Counted from the first letter of the stretch, positions 1 through 10,382 are shown. The stretch is 64,000 bases of DNA from Porpolomopsis calyptriformis (GCA_951640195.1 OX621166.1:1232501-1296500); one strand, 5' to 3'. The notes: generated from the sequence alone by a model not told the origin. Numbers and translations: made by a program.

Positions 1-260
1 AGAAACAGACTTATCCTAAGTCTATCTACTGCTAGCTTTATATACTAGCCAAGTATGAGTCATGCTGACTACGTGTGAGTCGTAACGACTATGGATGAGT
101 CATGTAGATAAGGAGAGTGATGGTAGACTAAATATAGATATGGCTTGGTCACCTCCTATTACTAAGCGGAGCTTGGGTGGCTAAGCGGTTATTGATGTAA
201 ACTGTCTGATGTAAATAGAGATAGACGAGCAAAGGAAAAAGAAAAAATATATCTCTGACA
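1..260 (-). mobile_element. LTR of a retrotransposon, inverted copy, cut by the window edge
   Basis: Read on the minus strand it starts with TGTCAGAG at 260 and matches the first 260 bases of the solo LTR at 2332-8026 (after removing that LTR's internal transposon), with three differences (positions 81, 155, 226). A TATATAA box is present in the shared part. Its 3' end, about 99 bp, lies outside the window, so whether this is a solo LTR or the edge of a full element cannot be seen. It abuts the NLR reading frame at 261, so it probably sits inside that gene. Confidence 0.85.
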
Positions 261-2331
261 GACTACAACAGCAAGCATAGCAATCGCATGTTATGCCTTC
301 CAGGCACTAGGGTGGAAATACTCACCCGCCTGAACTCTTGGATAAATCTTAATGATGCTGAGCGCTTGCTTGCTGCTGTAGAGCAGCAATCCATCTTTTG
401 GATAAGCAGATCAGTGGGCACAGGCAAAACAACTATTGCATATACTATCACAGTCAGTTGTGAGCAGACTAGAACTCTCGGAGCCAGTTTTTTCTGCTCT
501 TATGATGATGAGAGCTCATGCAATCCTAGCATGCTCTTCACCACCATTGCTTATCAGCTTGGACACTTCCATAAGCCTTTCAAGGCTGGTATCTCTCAAG
601 CATTGAAAGCTGATCCTGATGTCATATATTCTGGGGTCTCACACCAGTTAAAGCGATTGCTGGTGGATCCTTTGAACCAAGTCAAGGATATTTTCCTCCA
701 TGCGTGGTCATTTTGGATGCTCTGGATGAATGTCGAGATGACAATTCTACTTCCATCATCCTGTCTTCGCTTGCCCACTATGTCAAGGAACTATCACCAA
801 TCAAGTTCCTGATTACCAGTCACCCTGTGCTGCATGTTATTGGGGGTTTCCAACTGACTGGAATACACCCCACAACTTGGCACTGTGTTCTCCATGAAGT
901 GAGACTGGATGTAGTGGAGCATGATATCTTGCGGTTCTTATCTGCAGGCCTTGAGGCTGTCAGGCAAATCCATCATCTTGAGGCCTCATGGCTGAAGATA
1001 GAGGATGTTCATGCTCTGACGCATTTATCCTCTGGCCTGTTTATCTTTGCTGCGACAGCCTTGAAGTTTGTTGAGGACAAGAACTACAGTAACCCTAAAA
1101 AGCAGCTTGCCTTGCTTCTACAATCACAGGGTACTGATGGTTGTTCTTCACAACAGCAATTGGATATGCTATACTTGGCTGTGTTACAGCGTGCCTTTCC
1201 TAATATCTCCACCCAGCTGATGGGCAGGCTGAAAATGGTGCTAGGCTCTGTGGTTTTATTATCCACTCTGCTTACCCCCTCAGTTGTGGATGATTTACTT
1301 GATTTACCACCTGACACTGTCAGGCAGACTCTCCAGCACTTGCATTCTGTGGTGATTGTGCCTGAGAGCAACAGTCAAGTTATCCGCATGCTGCATCCAT
1401 CATTTTCTGATTTTCTTGTCAATCCAAAAAGGTGTTCAGACAGAAGGTTCACTGTCTCACCTGCTATGCAGCATACTATACTAGCAATCTGCTGTTTTCA
1501 TACAATGACACAGCTTAAGAGAGATATCTGTGATATTGGGGATTTATCCAAGCTTAACTCAGAGATTGATAATCTCACTGGAATAATAGCCTAAAAAATC
1601 CCAGTTCATATCCAGTATGCCTGTTGTCACTGGGCAAGACATCTCTGCAGTGCAATGATTTCAGATAAAGTTTTGAGCAGTTTGCTCAACTTTTGCTCCA
1701 TGCATCTGCTTCATTGGGTGGAAGCTTGTAGCCTGCTAGGAGAGCTCCAGAATGCCATTCTTGCTTTGAATGCTGTTCAAAAGTTTATTGCTGTAAGGTT
1801 CTTTTCATTTAATAGCCATTTTAAACTGAAATATATTCTCTAGACATCTGGAATGGAAGAGGAGCATACCCTTAAACTGCTATATGACTGTGAAAGATTT
1901 ATTCAAACATTCTTTCCAGTTCTTAGCATGGGTGCTAGTCAGGTTTACTGCACAGCATTGCCATTTACACCTTCCAAGAGTGCACTTTCTGATGCCTACA
2001 AGCCTGAAATGATGCAATCAGTGAAGATACACAATCTTGTTGATGAAGATTGGCATTCATGCTTGAGAACAATGGAGGGACATCTGGACTGGATCCAGTC
2101 AGTTGCATTTTCACCTAATGCTACTCAGATTATCTTGGGATCTCATGACTAGACAATGAAGTTGTGGGATGCAGTCACAGGTACTTGCTTAAACACATTC
2201 ACAGGGCACTCAAGCAGTGTTCTCTCTGTTTCATTCTCTCCTTGTGGTCACCAGATTGTTTCTGGATCCGATGATGGAGCTGTTTGTGTATGGAATGCTT
2301 TTACTGGTGACTGCATTGCAATGCTGCAGGA
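261..2331 (+). pseudogene. NACHT-WD40 NLR-like gene, 5' segment, decayed
   Basis: This encodes part of an NLR-like NTPase of the kind abundant in agaric genomes, where such proteins are thought to act in non-self recognition. The frame from 261 runs through CLPGTRVEIL and a Walker A (GTGKTTIA, near 421-444). A one-base frameshift lies near 690-697. Walker B follows as VVILDALDEC (about 704-733). The helical region continues to about 1,590, a 51-bp intron lies at 1793-1843, and two WD40 blades occupy 2040-2330. In-frame stops at 1592-1594 (TAA) and 2150-2152 (TAG) fall within otherwise conserved sequence, each explicable by one C-to-T change. The N-terminus is missing because an LTR abuts it. 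The frame resumes exactly at 8027 after the solo LTR and its 5-bp duplication. I infer a dead gene. Confidence 0.85.
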
Positions 2332-2472
2332 TGTCAGAGATATATTTTTTCTTTTTCCTTTGCTCATCTATCTCTATTTACATCAGACAGTTTACATCAA
2401 TAACCGCTTAGCCACCCAAGCTCCGCTTAGTAATAGAAGGTGACCAAGCCATATCTATATTTAGTCTACCAT

Positions 2473-2542
2473 TATACCGTTCCAAGTGTCGTTTTATTAT
2501 TGCGCGGTTGCGCGGTTGTGCGGGTGACATTTTCAAACTCAG
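2473..2542 (+). repeat. Left terminal inverted repeat of the DNA transposon
   Basis: The first 45 bases match the reverse complement of the right end with two mismatches. After a short divergent stretch the match continues through CATTTT and TCAAACTCAG. It contains TTGCGCGGTTGCGCGG. Confidence 0.9.
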
Positions 2543-3053
2543 ATGGCCCCACACGAGAGAATGCCTGCCAGGGAAGTAAGGCTGTCTAGCACCTCAGCCT
2601 AAGTGTTCTATCACAAGATGTACGTCTCGCTTTCTTCTCCACTGTTAGTTCTGACTTCTCAACAGGATGACCGGTCCCTATCCTCTCTACCTTGATACTG
2701 GCGATAAATGGAAGGATAGCATCTATAAAGTCTCTTGAGACTTAAAAGGCTGTAGCGCCATCACGGAACTCCCTCCTACACATCCTATCCGTCTTGGTCT
2801 GGCACTCAACTTCTCTGTCTTCTACTACGAAATTCTCAACAGTCCTGACCGTGCTACCACCCTGTAAAGCAAGCCATTGACAATGCCTGCTTGTCATCCA
2901 CATATTGTCAACGTCGCCTCCTTTGCAACTCTTATTTTTCGAAGTTTCATTATCCATTGTCATTCTACCTCACCATTATGTTGTAGTGTCTCTCTTGCAA
3001 TATAGATTATTCCAATAAATTCATGAGAATACACGATCGACAAAAAAAAAAGA

Positions 3054-4064
3054 CTACAATGCGCTGAGGTTCCTTGGCATTATGCTAGCAGCTAATTGAG
3101 CTCCAGCCCTCTCAACAGCACGATTCGCATGCCTGAAACCAGTGCCCTCCTTCACCAAGGCGAGCATGTCCTTCTTGCAACTAGGACCCATCTCACCAAA
3201 CTCCAAAATCTCAAATCGTTTGAACGCTTCGTCATACCCCAAAGGGTTTCATCCATCAAGTATTAATCTGGCCATCCCATTCCACCACACTGCATACCAA
3301 TCGTCGCTACAGTGCTGGGGGTTAGGGCAATCAGATGCGTGGGCGAGGATAGGTGGCGGCTCAGCGGCGACAATGCGCTTGTGGGCCTCAAGTGTTTCCT
3401 TCACCTCAGCGAGTGCATAAAAGACACTCGGTGTGATCATCCCTCTGTGGTCGGGTGTCAGGTCATGGAATGGGGTCTCAACCAGCTGGGCAAATGCTGA
3501 CTCGAAGAATATGGTAAGGTTGAACTCGAAGCACAGATGGATGAGCTGTGCTGGATGGAAATACCATTTCCAGATGTGGATGTGGTGGATGGCGAAGTTC
3601 TCAGTTGACTCGGACATAAAGTATCGGCTCAAGTGAAGGAGCCTAATAAGCACATCATTTGGAAAGGGCGGCTGAACAAATCTGTGCGATGGTGAGTACT
3701 CACACATATTATCAGGTATAAAACGCAACTCAACTTGCCATAGGCTTGCGAAACAAAGATATCAAACTCAGGCTCTGAGACATTGTGAATCAGGATAGGC
3801 TGGGCTTCAGTCCCCTCTGCATTTTCGTCGTGTAAGCCTGAGACTTGAGGCATGGAAAACATTTCAGAAAACATGGTTGACACCCGTGATAGTGTCTTAG
3901 AATCGAGCATATAGAGTGTGTTTTGTACCTGTGAATAGTAGCATTAGTGGAACAACTCTAGGTATCAAACACAAGACACAAACACGAAAAACATGGGTTC
4001 CTTCAGGATCCCAAAGGGTTGCATGCCTCTGGAGGTTGGCAGTGGTCAGGCTGACATCGGACAT
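3054..4064 (-). CDS. BTB/POZ-like domain protein carried by the transposon
   Basis: Exons read from ATG 4064 (MSDVSLTTANLQ). A probable intron precedes VQNTLYMLDSKTLSRVSTMF. Continuing exons include EPEFDIFVSQAYGK and, from about 3,690 down, a C-terminal helical part ending at 3054. The N-terminal pattern (a segment describing what the locus is used for, then a hydrophobic core, then a loop and an EFD-type strand) resembles the BTB/POZ-like proteins common in agarics, which dimerise or recruit cullin-3 ligases. I infer the family from that pattern only; no catalytic residues apply. It lies inside the transposon, on the same strand as the transposase, so it moves with it. It could instead be a host gene captured by the element. 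Splice sites are approximate. Confidence 0.5.
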
Positions 4065-4355
4065 GGCAAGGATGGGAGAATAAGAGTGTGTTGCAGAGGT
4101 GAGCGTGAAATGGGGAAGTTGGACGATACTTAGAACTCAGATTGACAACAGACCGACAGCTATCTTAACACACATTTCATCCTGTCCCAAGTTTTAAGCA
4201 ACATTATAGATTGGTTGTAAGCTAGGATAGCAAGGATAGATAATTAAATGAGTGGAAAGTAGATGAGAAATGTATATGGCTACATGAGAAGCGGGCATGC
4301 ACAAAATGAGTGACTCGAGAGGGATTGAATGAAACTTGTAAAGTAGAAATGAAGG

Positions 4356-5659
4356 CTAATTTGCGAAAGGAACCTTGTACCCATCTAACCATGGGTTGGT
4401 GAATGCCGCTGGATTCCATTCGTTTGTCCACAAGGAATATTCAGACGGCCTCACAAATGGAACAGGGCGAGACACTAAGTGCAAGGCCTTTGCTACCATC
4501 TTCGTCATAACGTGTGGTTGAGCAAAGTCCAATGAAGCTGTAAAGAAACCATTAGAGTGATATAATCTGATATGCAAAAAAGGCTTACGACCAGAGTAAG
4601 GATAAGGCTCACTTCCATCGATCTTGACTCGCTTGGATGGGCCAGCTTGATGTTCAGGCTCAATCTCCAACTCAGGTGAAGCTTCTTGGGTATGTTTCTT
4701 GGATGTGACAGGTTGCGGATTGAGGATCCCCTCAGGATCCCAATTGTTGTATATGACAGTAGGGATGGCATCTCGAAGAGCTAAGGACTAAATTAGAAAT
4801 ATCGAGTGCATGATAGCAAGTAGGAAACATACCAATGTATATGTGTGAATCAGCAATCCCGCATTTCTCCCTCCCCTTGTACTGTTGCAAGTCTTGACCT
4901 GTTGGATAGGTAACCGGTGCAACTGATAGCTGTGACCGTTCCTTTTTGAGAAGCACCCAGAGTTGGGCAGGGGCTTGGGATTGACGAAAGGCTTGAGAGT
5001 TGTGAATGTATCCAAAAAGCCGAGGGAAAAGGCTTTCAAGCCATTCCTGAACTTGATTGTGGTCCCAGTTCACATTGACCGGAATACCATTGGTGTCGCG
5101 TATAGCACAACCTTGTTTCTCCAGAATGTCAAGCTTAGCGCGTGAAGGAGGCCTGCTATTAACTAAGCGTCCATTCATCTGAGAGTCTCAGTGATCAATC
5201 GCATAGTTTAAAGTAATGAAGGTACCGTAAATCCATCGGTTATGATGACAACTGATGCAACTTTGTATTCAGCCTGGGGTAAATATAAATGTATAGCAAT
5301 AAAATAGCTGAGAAGCATCTTACCATTGTTTTCTCCTTGTGAAATGGTTTGGAGGATGACCTTCCTGATGCAAAGCCATAAAGGGTCTCTGTTCATGCTT
5401 GCTCGAAGGTAGGAAGGGTAGGAATAGACCGTTTTGCTGTGATATTTTGAAAGAGTTGCATTACACTTTTTTCAGGTGGACTCGTGGTGTTTGCGATAGG
5501 GTGGGCCTGAGTATTGATCCGTGGATGCTTGCTTCGACCATGATTACATTCAGCACATCTTAAAGGTTTATCTGGGTCATCGACGGGTGAAAACTCTTCA
5601 CAGTCGCAGTTGCTGCCATCTGTTGTATGTCCCCTGCAAAAGTCAGTATTATCAGCCAT
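4356..5659 (-). CDS. Unknown transposon-borne protein with a Cys/His-rich N-terminus
   Basis: The start MADNTDFCRGHTTDG (ATG 5659) is followed by a compact C/H-rich segment (CRGH, CDCEEF, RCAECNHGRSKH), which could bind zinc. After at least two introns come MNGRLVNSRPPSRAKLDILE (5178 downward), a segment with NWDHNQVQEWLESLFPRLFGY, and a C-terminus ending WLDGYKVPFAN at 4356. The region around SKRVKIDGSEPYPYSG (4,600s) has a basic, possibly nuclear-localisation-like stretch. I do not recognise the family. It lies between the BTB-like gene and the transposase, on the same strand. It may be an accessory DNA-binding protein of the transposon, which is a guess from position and the metal-binding pattern. 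Intron positions are approximate. Confidence 0.5.
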
Positions 5660-5713
5660 AAACTAAAGGAGAAAGAACGAAAAAGAGTGATAATGAATTT
5701 CCCACACAACGTG

Positions 5714-7673
5714 TTATATGAAATGAAGTAATACATGTAGCGCTTGTACCCATAAAGTTGCTTGGCTTTTCCAAACCGGATCTCCTAATGAGACTTGAAT
5801 CACTTTCCCCCGTTTTCCTGTTGGAATAAACTCAAGTTGTGGGTAACTTCTACCCTCCCATTCTTCAGGGTGCAAACCGTACCCTATCAGCTTAATATCT
5901 CCTTCAACAACTCCCGCGAGGACCTGAAAAAACTGGTGTTCAGATTGTTGGTCCTTGAATGGGTTATGCTGAGATGGTACGTCGATCCCTTCATGCCGTA
6001 TGTTGTGTCGCTGCGCAGCACTGATACCTTGGATAAGGGCTTCATCACTGTTCATTTGTATTCCGGAGCTGGCAGGAGAATCCTCGCTAGCGTATTGGTG
6101 AGCAGTATCTGGGTGTATCCCATCACAGATGTTGTTGTATACACCATGTTGTAACTGGCCTACAAAACGTAAATCCTATGCGCAATAATAAGTGACGATT
6201 CAATGTATAAAGATAAGCTTACCATTGGGCTATAGTTATTCGGCCCAGACATTGGATGAGAATTCCACTCATTCTGGAATTCTGTGCAATCGGCACGTAT
6301 GCAGTTAAGGAACAGCAAATGGAGGAGCCAGAGATGGGTAGGGGCTGTAACATCTAGGCCATGAAGGCGTTCAAGCCGCATAAAGAATGCCCTCCACCGC
6401 CTAGCAAACTGTGCACCAACCTCTACCCAAAGTCGTTCAATTCGTGTGTTGTGAGTTGAGCTATGTAGGCATTATTAGATATGCATCTGCGAGGTAGAGA
6501 TAGTACATACGTGCCCCACATAAATGATCCACGATTTGGACCATTCTGCATTACCATATAGGTGGCGCAAGCAATGTTTTCCCCCCCTCGGTCGCCGCGA
6601 AGACGGGATGGCATCCCATACTCATCTACAGCATTCAAGAAGAGGTTCAGAACTGTGGTTGCACAGTTATTTGTACTTGCTCGTATACCTGTTACCTGGA
6701 GGATCAACGGTCAGTATCAACTTCACTGTAAAGTTTTCTTCATCCACAAACCGTTCTACAGTAACCATCGATGAAGCCATGTATAACAATCCCCCATCGT
6801 ATCAACTTGTGATAGCCATCAACATGCCATACTGAATTTGGCCGCTTTCCATGGTAAATCCTTCGCTTGATTGCTTTCCGAACTCGCAAGACATGGCCAA
6901 GCCGATCAACACGTTGTATTGATGAGATTACCCTACGGCGTTGAAGTCGAAAACCTTGGCTTCGTAGATACCCAATTGTATAGCGTATCCCAGACTCGGG
7001 CTTTTGAATCTTGTAGTCCTTGACCAGACAGTCCAGATCTACATTAGGCATTGTTGAATATTGATGAAGGATCCCCTGTTGTTTCATGTACTGATGAAGC
7101 ACGCTTCGATGGATCCCAAGTGACTTTGAAATCGTCTTGATTGATAGCTGTCTTTGGTTGGAACAGATCTCACGTAGGAAGTTAGGGTCAACAATTTTTC
7201 GTGGGCGTCCAGGCCGTCCAGTTCGAACGGTAACGACAGGTTTAGGTATCGAGACCCAAGAGTGTTCACTGCATTTTACATTATCAGTCAATAGATAGTA
7301 CAATCAAATACACGACACACAATCCTCTTGCTAGCTCCAAAGTCTCTTGAAGATGGACATACAAGATGCCCAGAAGTTCGGCTGCACCAATGAGCCAATC
7401 ATGGGGTAACTGAGACTCAGATCGACCACTTTTCGACTCTTCTTCCATCGCTCATAGCACTGGCAATGCATCGGAAGCTATTGCATTCAGGTGGAAGGAA
7501 ATGCGTAGAGGGTCATCAGAATTCTCCTGAAAGAGGATGGCAGCAGCATGTTTGTAGAGACCTGAGAGTACTTGATGTGCATGCTGAATGACGGCTGGCC
7601 AAGGATGATAAGGTTGCTCAGGGAGATGTGTGAATGTCCTTGGTAAATGGCGAGGACTCTGAGACTCGCTCAT
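5714..7673 (-). CDS. Integrase-core (DDE-type) transposase
   Basis: This is the transposase of the 5.33-kb element. Starting at ATG 7673 (MSESQSPRHLP), an exon with HDWLIGAAELLGILYVHLQE is followed by an intron. Then comes a DNA-binding part with GRPGRPRK and a helix-turn-helix (KTISKSLGIHRSVLHQYMKQ), and then the catalytic core. The acidic residues are visible as WHVDGYHKL (about 6,820), LRGDRGGEN (about 6,600) and, after an intron spliced at about 6,460, IERLWVEVGAQF. The first and second introns in the core restore HGFIDGYCRT joined to VTGIRAST. The C-terminus has GQLQHGVYNN-type sequence and ends at 5714. It resembles the integrase-core family often annotated in agaric genomes (related to Pfam rva_4). 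No stops break the reconstructed frame, so it may be active. Confidence 0.8.
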
Positions 7674-7723
7674 CGGTCAAGTCTGTAGCTAAACTCGGTA
7701 CAAGTTGGCCTGAAAAGGAATTC

Positions 7724-7802
7724 CTGAGTTTGAAAAATGACACGCGCGGGAAAAATTAACCGCGCAACCGCGCAATAATAAAATGACACTCGGAACGGTA
7801 TA
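7724..7802 (-). repeat. Right terminal inverted repeat of the DNA transposon
   Basis: Reverse complement of the left end: TATACCGTTCC, then TTATTATTGCGCGGTTGCGC, with the outer 45 bases nearly identical. About ten extra bases sit in the inner part before the shared CAAACTCAG. Confidence 0.9.
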
Positions 7803-8026
7803 TACCATCACTCTCCTTATCTACATGACTCATCCATAGTCGTTACAACTCACACGTAGTCAGCATGACTCATACTTGGCTAGTATATAAAGCTAGCAGT
7901 AGATAGACTTAGGATAAGTCTGTTTCTTTCGTTAACACCCCAATCAGTAGTCTTCCAACCCTTTAAAACCCTACACCCAGAGCCTGAAGTAAAACCTTGC
8001 GATCAACCCTAGACTGCCGTCTAACA

Positions 8027-8644
8027 CAGGACAAAGGATCCAGCATCCAATCAGTTGCCTTCTCTCCTAGTGGTACCAGAATTGCGGGTGGCTTCAATGA
8101 CTCCACTGTCTGATTATGGGACTCCATCACTTGTTCCCAACTCCACACATTTACGAAGCATAAGGAGAATGTCTATTCAGTTGCATTCTCTGGTGATAGT
8201 TCCTATATTCTGTTGGGATCTCAAGATACCACAATCTGGTTGCATGATGCAATCAATTACAGATCCATCAAGGAATTCAAAGTCCATACTGACAGTGTGT
8301 ATTCCATGGCCTTCTCCCCCAATGGTATCCATATAGTCTCTGGATCAGCTGACCAGACCATCCAGCTGTGCAGTATAACCACTGGAAGGTCTGTACAGAC
8401 CCTCAAGGGACACACTAACTGTGTATATTCAGTTGCATTTTCTCATGGCGGTACTTTGATTGTTTCAGGATCCAGTGACCAAACTATCAGACTGTGGAAT
8501 GCAAAAACTGGCCACCACTTAAACACAATTGAAGGACATTCAAGCGGCATCTATTCCATTGTGCTTTCTGTTGACGACGCTCAGATTGTGTCTGGGTCTG
8601 ATGATAGAATCGTTAGATTGTGGGATACAGTGTCACAACTGTAG
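8027..8644 (+). pseudogene. NLR WD40 blades 3-7, continuation of the split gene
   Basis: Directly after the LTR target duplication the frame continues as IQSVAFSPSG. Five WD40 blades follow, with repeated cores such as YSVAFSGDSSYILLGSQD, IVSGSADQTIQLC, IVSGSSDQTIRLWN and IVSGSDDRIVRLWD. A TGA at 8111-8113 replaces the residue before LWD (a C-to-T change of CGA would give it). The frame ends at a TAG at 8642-8644 after WDTVSQL, where the WD40 pattern stops. Another sequence begins there. The segment alone would not be translated, as it has no start of its own. Confidence 0.85.
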
Positions 8645-9290
8645 TTGCAAGTCTTTTCGTCAATCACAAGGCAGGCCTTGGAGCTTAATAAGTCTAGTAG
8701 GATGTAGAAGAAAGTTCTGACAGGGACGTCCTCGTAAAGGGTGATGATTCCTTCGGAGTTAAGTTTTACTTCTACAAAGAAGTTGTTCTGCAAGTTAAAT
8801 CCATTGCGTGCCTCTGCTGAGAGTTTAGGGAATATGGGCATGAACGATTGGCTCAGTAGTTATGGGTTTATGTTTCTCTTTTCTTGTTCTGATAGAAAAG
8901 AAGTCTGATGATTCTGATTGCGTTCATGCTACTACAAGTAATCTCACAGGAGGACGAAGTGATGATTCGCTTCGCCCTCAGGGTTTATATAGTATTTCTG
9001 AAATAGGAGTCATTATGAGTCAGCCTCTGCAGTCACCCCATTTTCTATTGTTCACAGCCTTCAAATAAGGTTTGCCATTGTTCCTAGTCATTCTGCAAAA
9101 GGCTGTGTGCTTCTGATGACTCAATTCTATTGGGCATAGCCTTCCGCAGAATGAGGCTGTGTTATCTCATGACTGGTTTCTATTGTTCTTCTGGTCATGA
9201 GATCGCCGTTGTTTCTATCTCTTGCCCGGCGTATCGGGTTTCTCTTCTTTGACTGAGGAACCTCCTTTTGGTCTTCCCTTTGTTTCTGAG
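8645..9290. other. Unassigned stretch between WD40 relic and next gene
   Basis: A minus-strand reading frame covering 8581-8841 (starting MPIFPKLSAEARNGF) crosses the WD40 end and could be a fragment of an unknown gene; I do not recognise it. Near 9170-9206 there is a short hairpin, CTCATGAC...GTCATGAG. Nothing else was recognised. Confidence 0.35.
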
Positions 9291-9292
9291 CA

Positions 9293-9299
9293 TATAAAA
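9293..9299 (+). promoter_or_regulatory. TATA box
   Basis: TATAAAA lies 49 bases upstream of ATG 9348, a spacing suitable for a short 5' leader. It supports the start chosen for the three-exon gene. Confidence 0.6.
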
Positions 9300-9347
9300 G
9301 GTGTGGGGTTGTATCCCTACACTTCAGTTCAGTCCTTGTCAATCATC

Positions 9348-10177
9348 ATGACTCCTTCCCACCAAGGCCACTACGTCCGATTCTTCAAGCAGTCTGGAGT
9401 GGTGCACCGCACTGCTCCTGTCTTTCTTGATTGTGATTCATTTCACTACTACCTCCAGCGCATCCCCTCCGACACCGACCTCTGTTGGTCTTCCTTCTCC
9501 TGTTTCGCTTGCGGTGGCAAGCACAAAGTCAAGAAATGTCTGTTCGTTCGCTGGCCAATCCAGCATGCTTGTGGGTTGATGGAGGATCTGCTTGGTGAGT
9601 ATTTTGTTTTGTCTTTATTAGTCTGTGTTTGTTGATAATAGGCTTTCCTTTTCTTAGCTTGGGATGATGACGCCCCTCCCCCTACTTCCCAGCTCCCTTT
9701 AGAGGAGCAGGTTAATTGGGGGTCTGACAAGTGGGCTGATTCCCTCCCTTCTGTCAAGAAGGAGGCAGTTGACTGGGCTGCCAGTCCCCCCTTCCGTCCT
9801 TGGACCCCTGGTCCAATGAGTTCTTTATCTAGTGGTAAGCTCTCAATTCTCTCGCTCTCTTCATGATTGTTGACTCTTTATTCTTAGTGGAAGATTTGTC
9901 GTTGTCGTTGACTAACGTCAACGTTAAGATCGAGGAGGAAGAAGTTCCTCCTAGTTTGTTATGGAGTCCCACCAATGATTGGTTGGGTGAGGAAGCGAGG
10001 AAGATAGCAATGAGTTTCGTCAAGGGGAAGGCTGCTGAGTTGCAGGCCTCCAGTGGTAACACCAATGGGGCAATCTACTGGGGTAATAAGTTGGCCACAA
10101 TAGATGGTCAGGTAGTGTCAAGTTTTGTAGAGTTCTTGAGGGACAGTATGGTGCAGGAGATTGCCAAGACGGACTAG
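9348..10177 (+). CDS. Small unknown three-exon protein with a CxxC motif (234 aa)
   Basis: Exons 9348-9594, 9658-9834 and 9897-10177 join in frame with GT...AG introns of 63 and 62 bp, giving 234 residues. The first exon reads MTPSHQGHYVRFF and contains CFACGGKHKVKKC, a C-x2-C...C pattern that might hold a metal. The second exon is Trp-, Pro- and acid-rich, the third has NVNVKIEEEEVPPSLLW and ends VQEIAKTD. A TATA box lies 49 bases upstream and AATAAA follows the stop, so the gene looks expressed. I do not recognise the family. It sits between two blocks of WD40 blades, so it may belong to a mobile insertion, but I found no terminal repeats or duplicated target site around it. Confidence 0.65.
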
Positions 10178-10233
10178 TATAATTAGCTAGTTGGACATGG
10201 ACTCCTCCCTTTGTACAAGTAGTTTCCGCTGCC

Positions 10234-10239
10234 AATAAA
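10234..10239 (+). terminator. Polyadenylation signal
   Basis: AATAAA 57 bases past the TAG at 10175-10177 of the small three-exon gene. Confidence 0.45.
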
Positions 10240-10382
10240 GACAGCCTCCCTCCCAAAAGAACTGTTCACAAGAAAGAAAAGAAAAGAACGAAGAAAAGAG
10301 AGAAATTTTAAGAGAGTGAACGCCAATTTCATGACATACAGTCTCTGTCGTTGACTCAGACCAACATCAAGCTCACCACTAG

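Larger units (their letters stand above)
2473..7802. mobile_element. 5.33-kb DNA transposon with integrase-core transposase and two passenger genes
   Basis: The ends are inverted repeats starting TATACCGTTCC. They are flanked by the 6-bp duplication TACCAT (2467-2472 and 7803-7808), and the un-inserted site is seen in the inverted LTR copy near 121-126. Three minus-strand genes fill it: a BTB-like gene (3054-4064), a gene with a Cys/His-rich N-terminus (4356-5659) and the transposase (5714-7673). The transposase looks intact and the TIRs differ little, so the element is probably young. The sequence also contains the subterminal motif TTGCGCGGTTGCGCGG. The superfamily is uncertain: the catalytic core resembles retroviral integrase-type DDE domains. 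The 430 bases between the left TIR and the first gene hold nothing I recognise. Confidence 0.9.
2332..8026 (+). mobile_element. Solo LTR (359 bp net), split by a DNA transposon
   Basis: It begins TGTCAGAG at 2332 and ends GTCTAACA at 8026, the usual TG...CA ends. The 5-bp sequence CAGGA occurs immediately before it (2327-2331) and immediately after (8027-8031), a target-site duplication typical of LTR integration. Taking the LTR and one CAGGA away restores the WD40 frame across the join. The LTR is 141 bp (2332-2472) plus 218 bp (7809-8026). A TATATAA box lies near 7884. No internal retrotransposon domain is present, so it is a solo LTR. Family not identified. Confidence 0.9.

Noticed and set aside
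1..7928. A giant transposon with 260-base terminal inverted repeats carrying NLR sequence
   Set aside because: The right repeat is an LTR with TG...CA ends and its own 5-bp duplication (CAGGA), and the NLR frame runs straight across it. The pair of inverted repeats is therefore two LTR insertions, not transposon ends.
2332..7936. LTR ending at GTTAACA near 7936
   Set aside because: It ends with CA, but the bases that follow do not repeat CAGGA. The end at 8026 gives the duplication and restores the reading frame.
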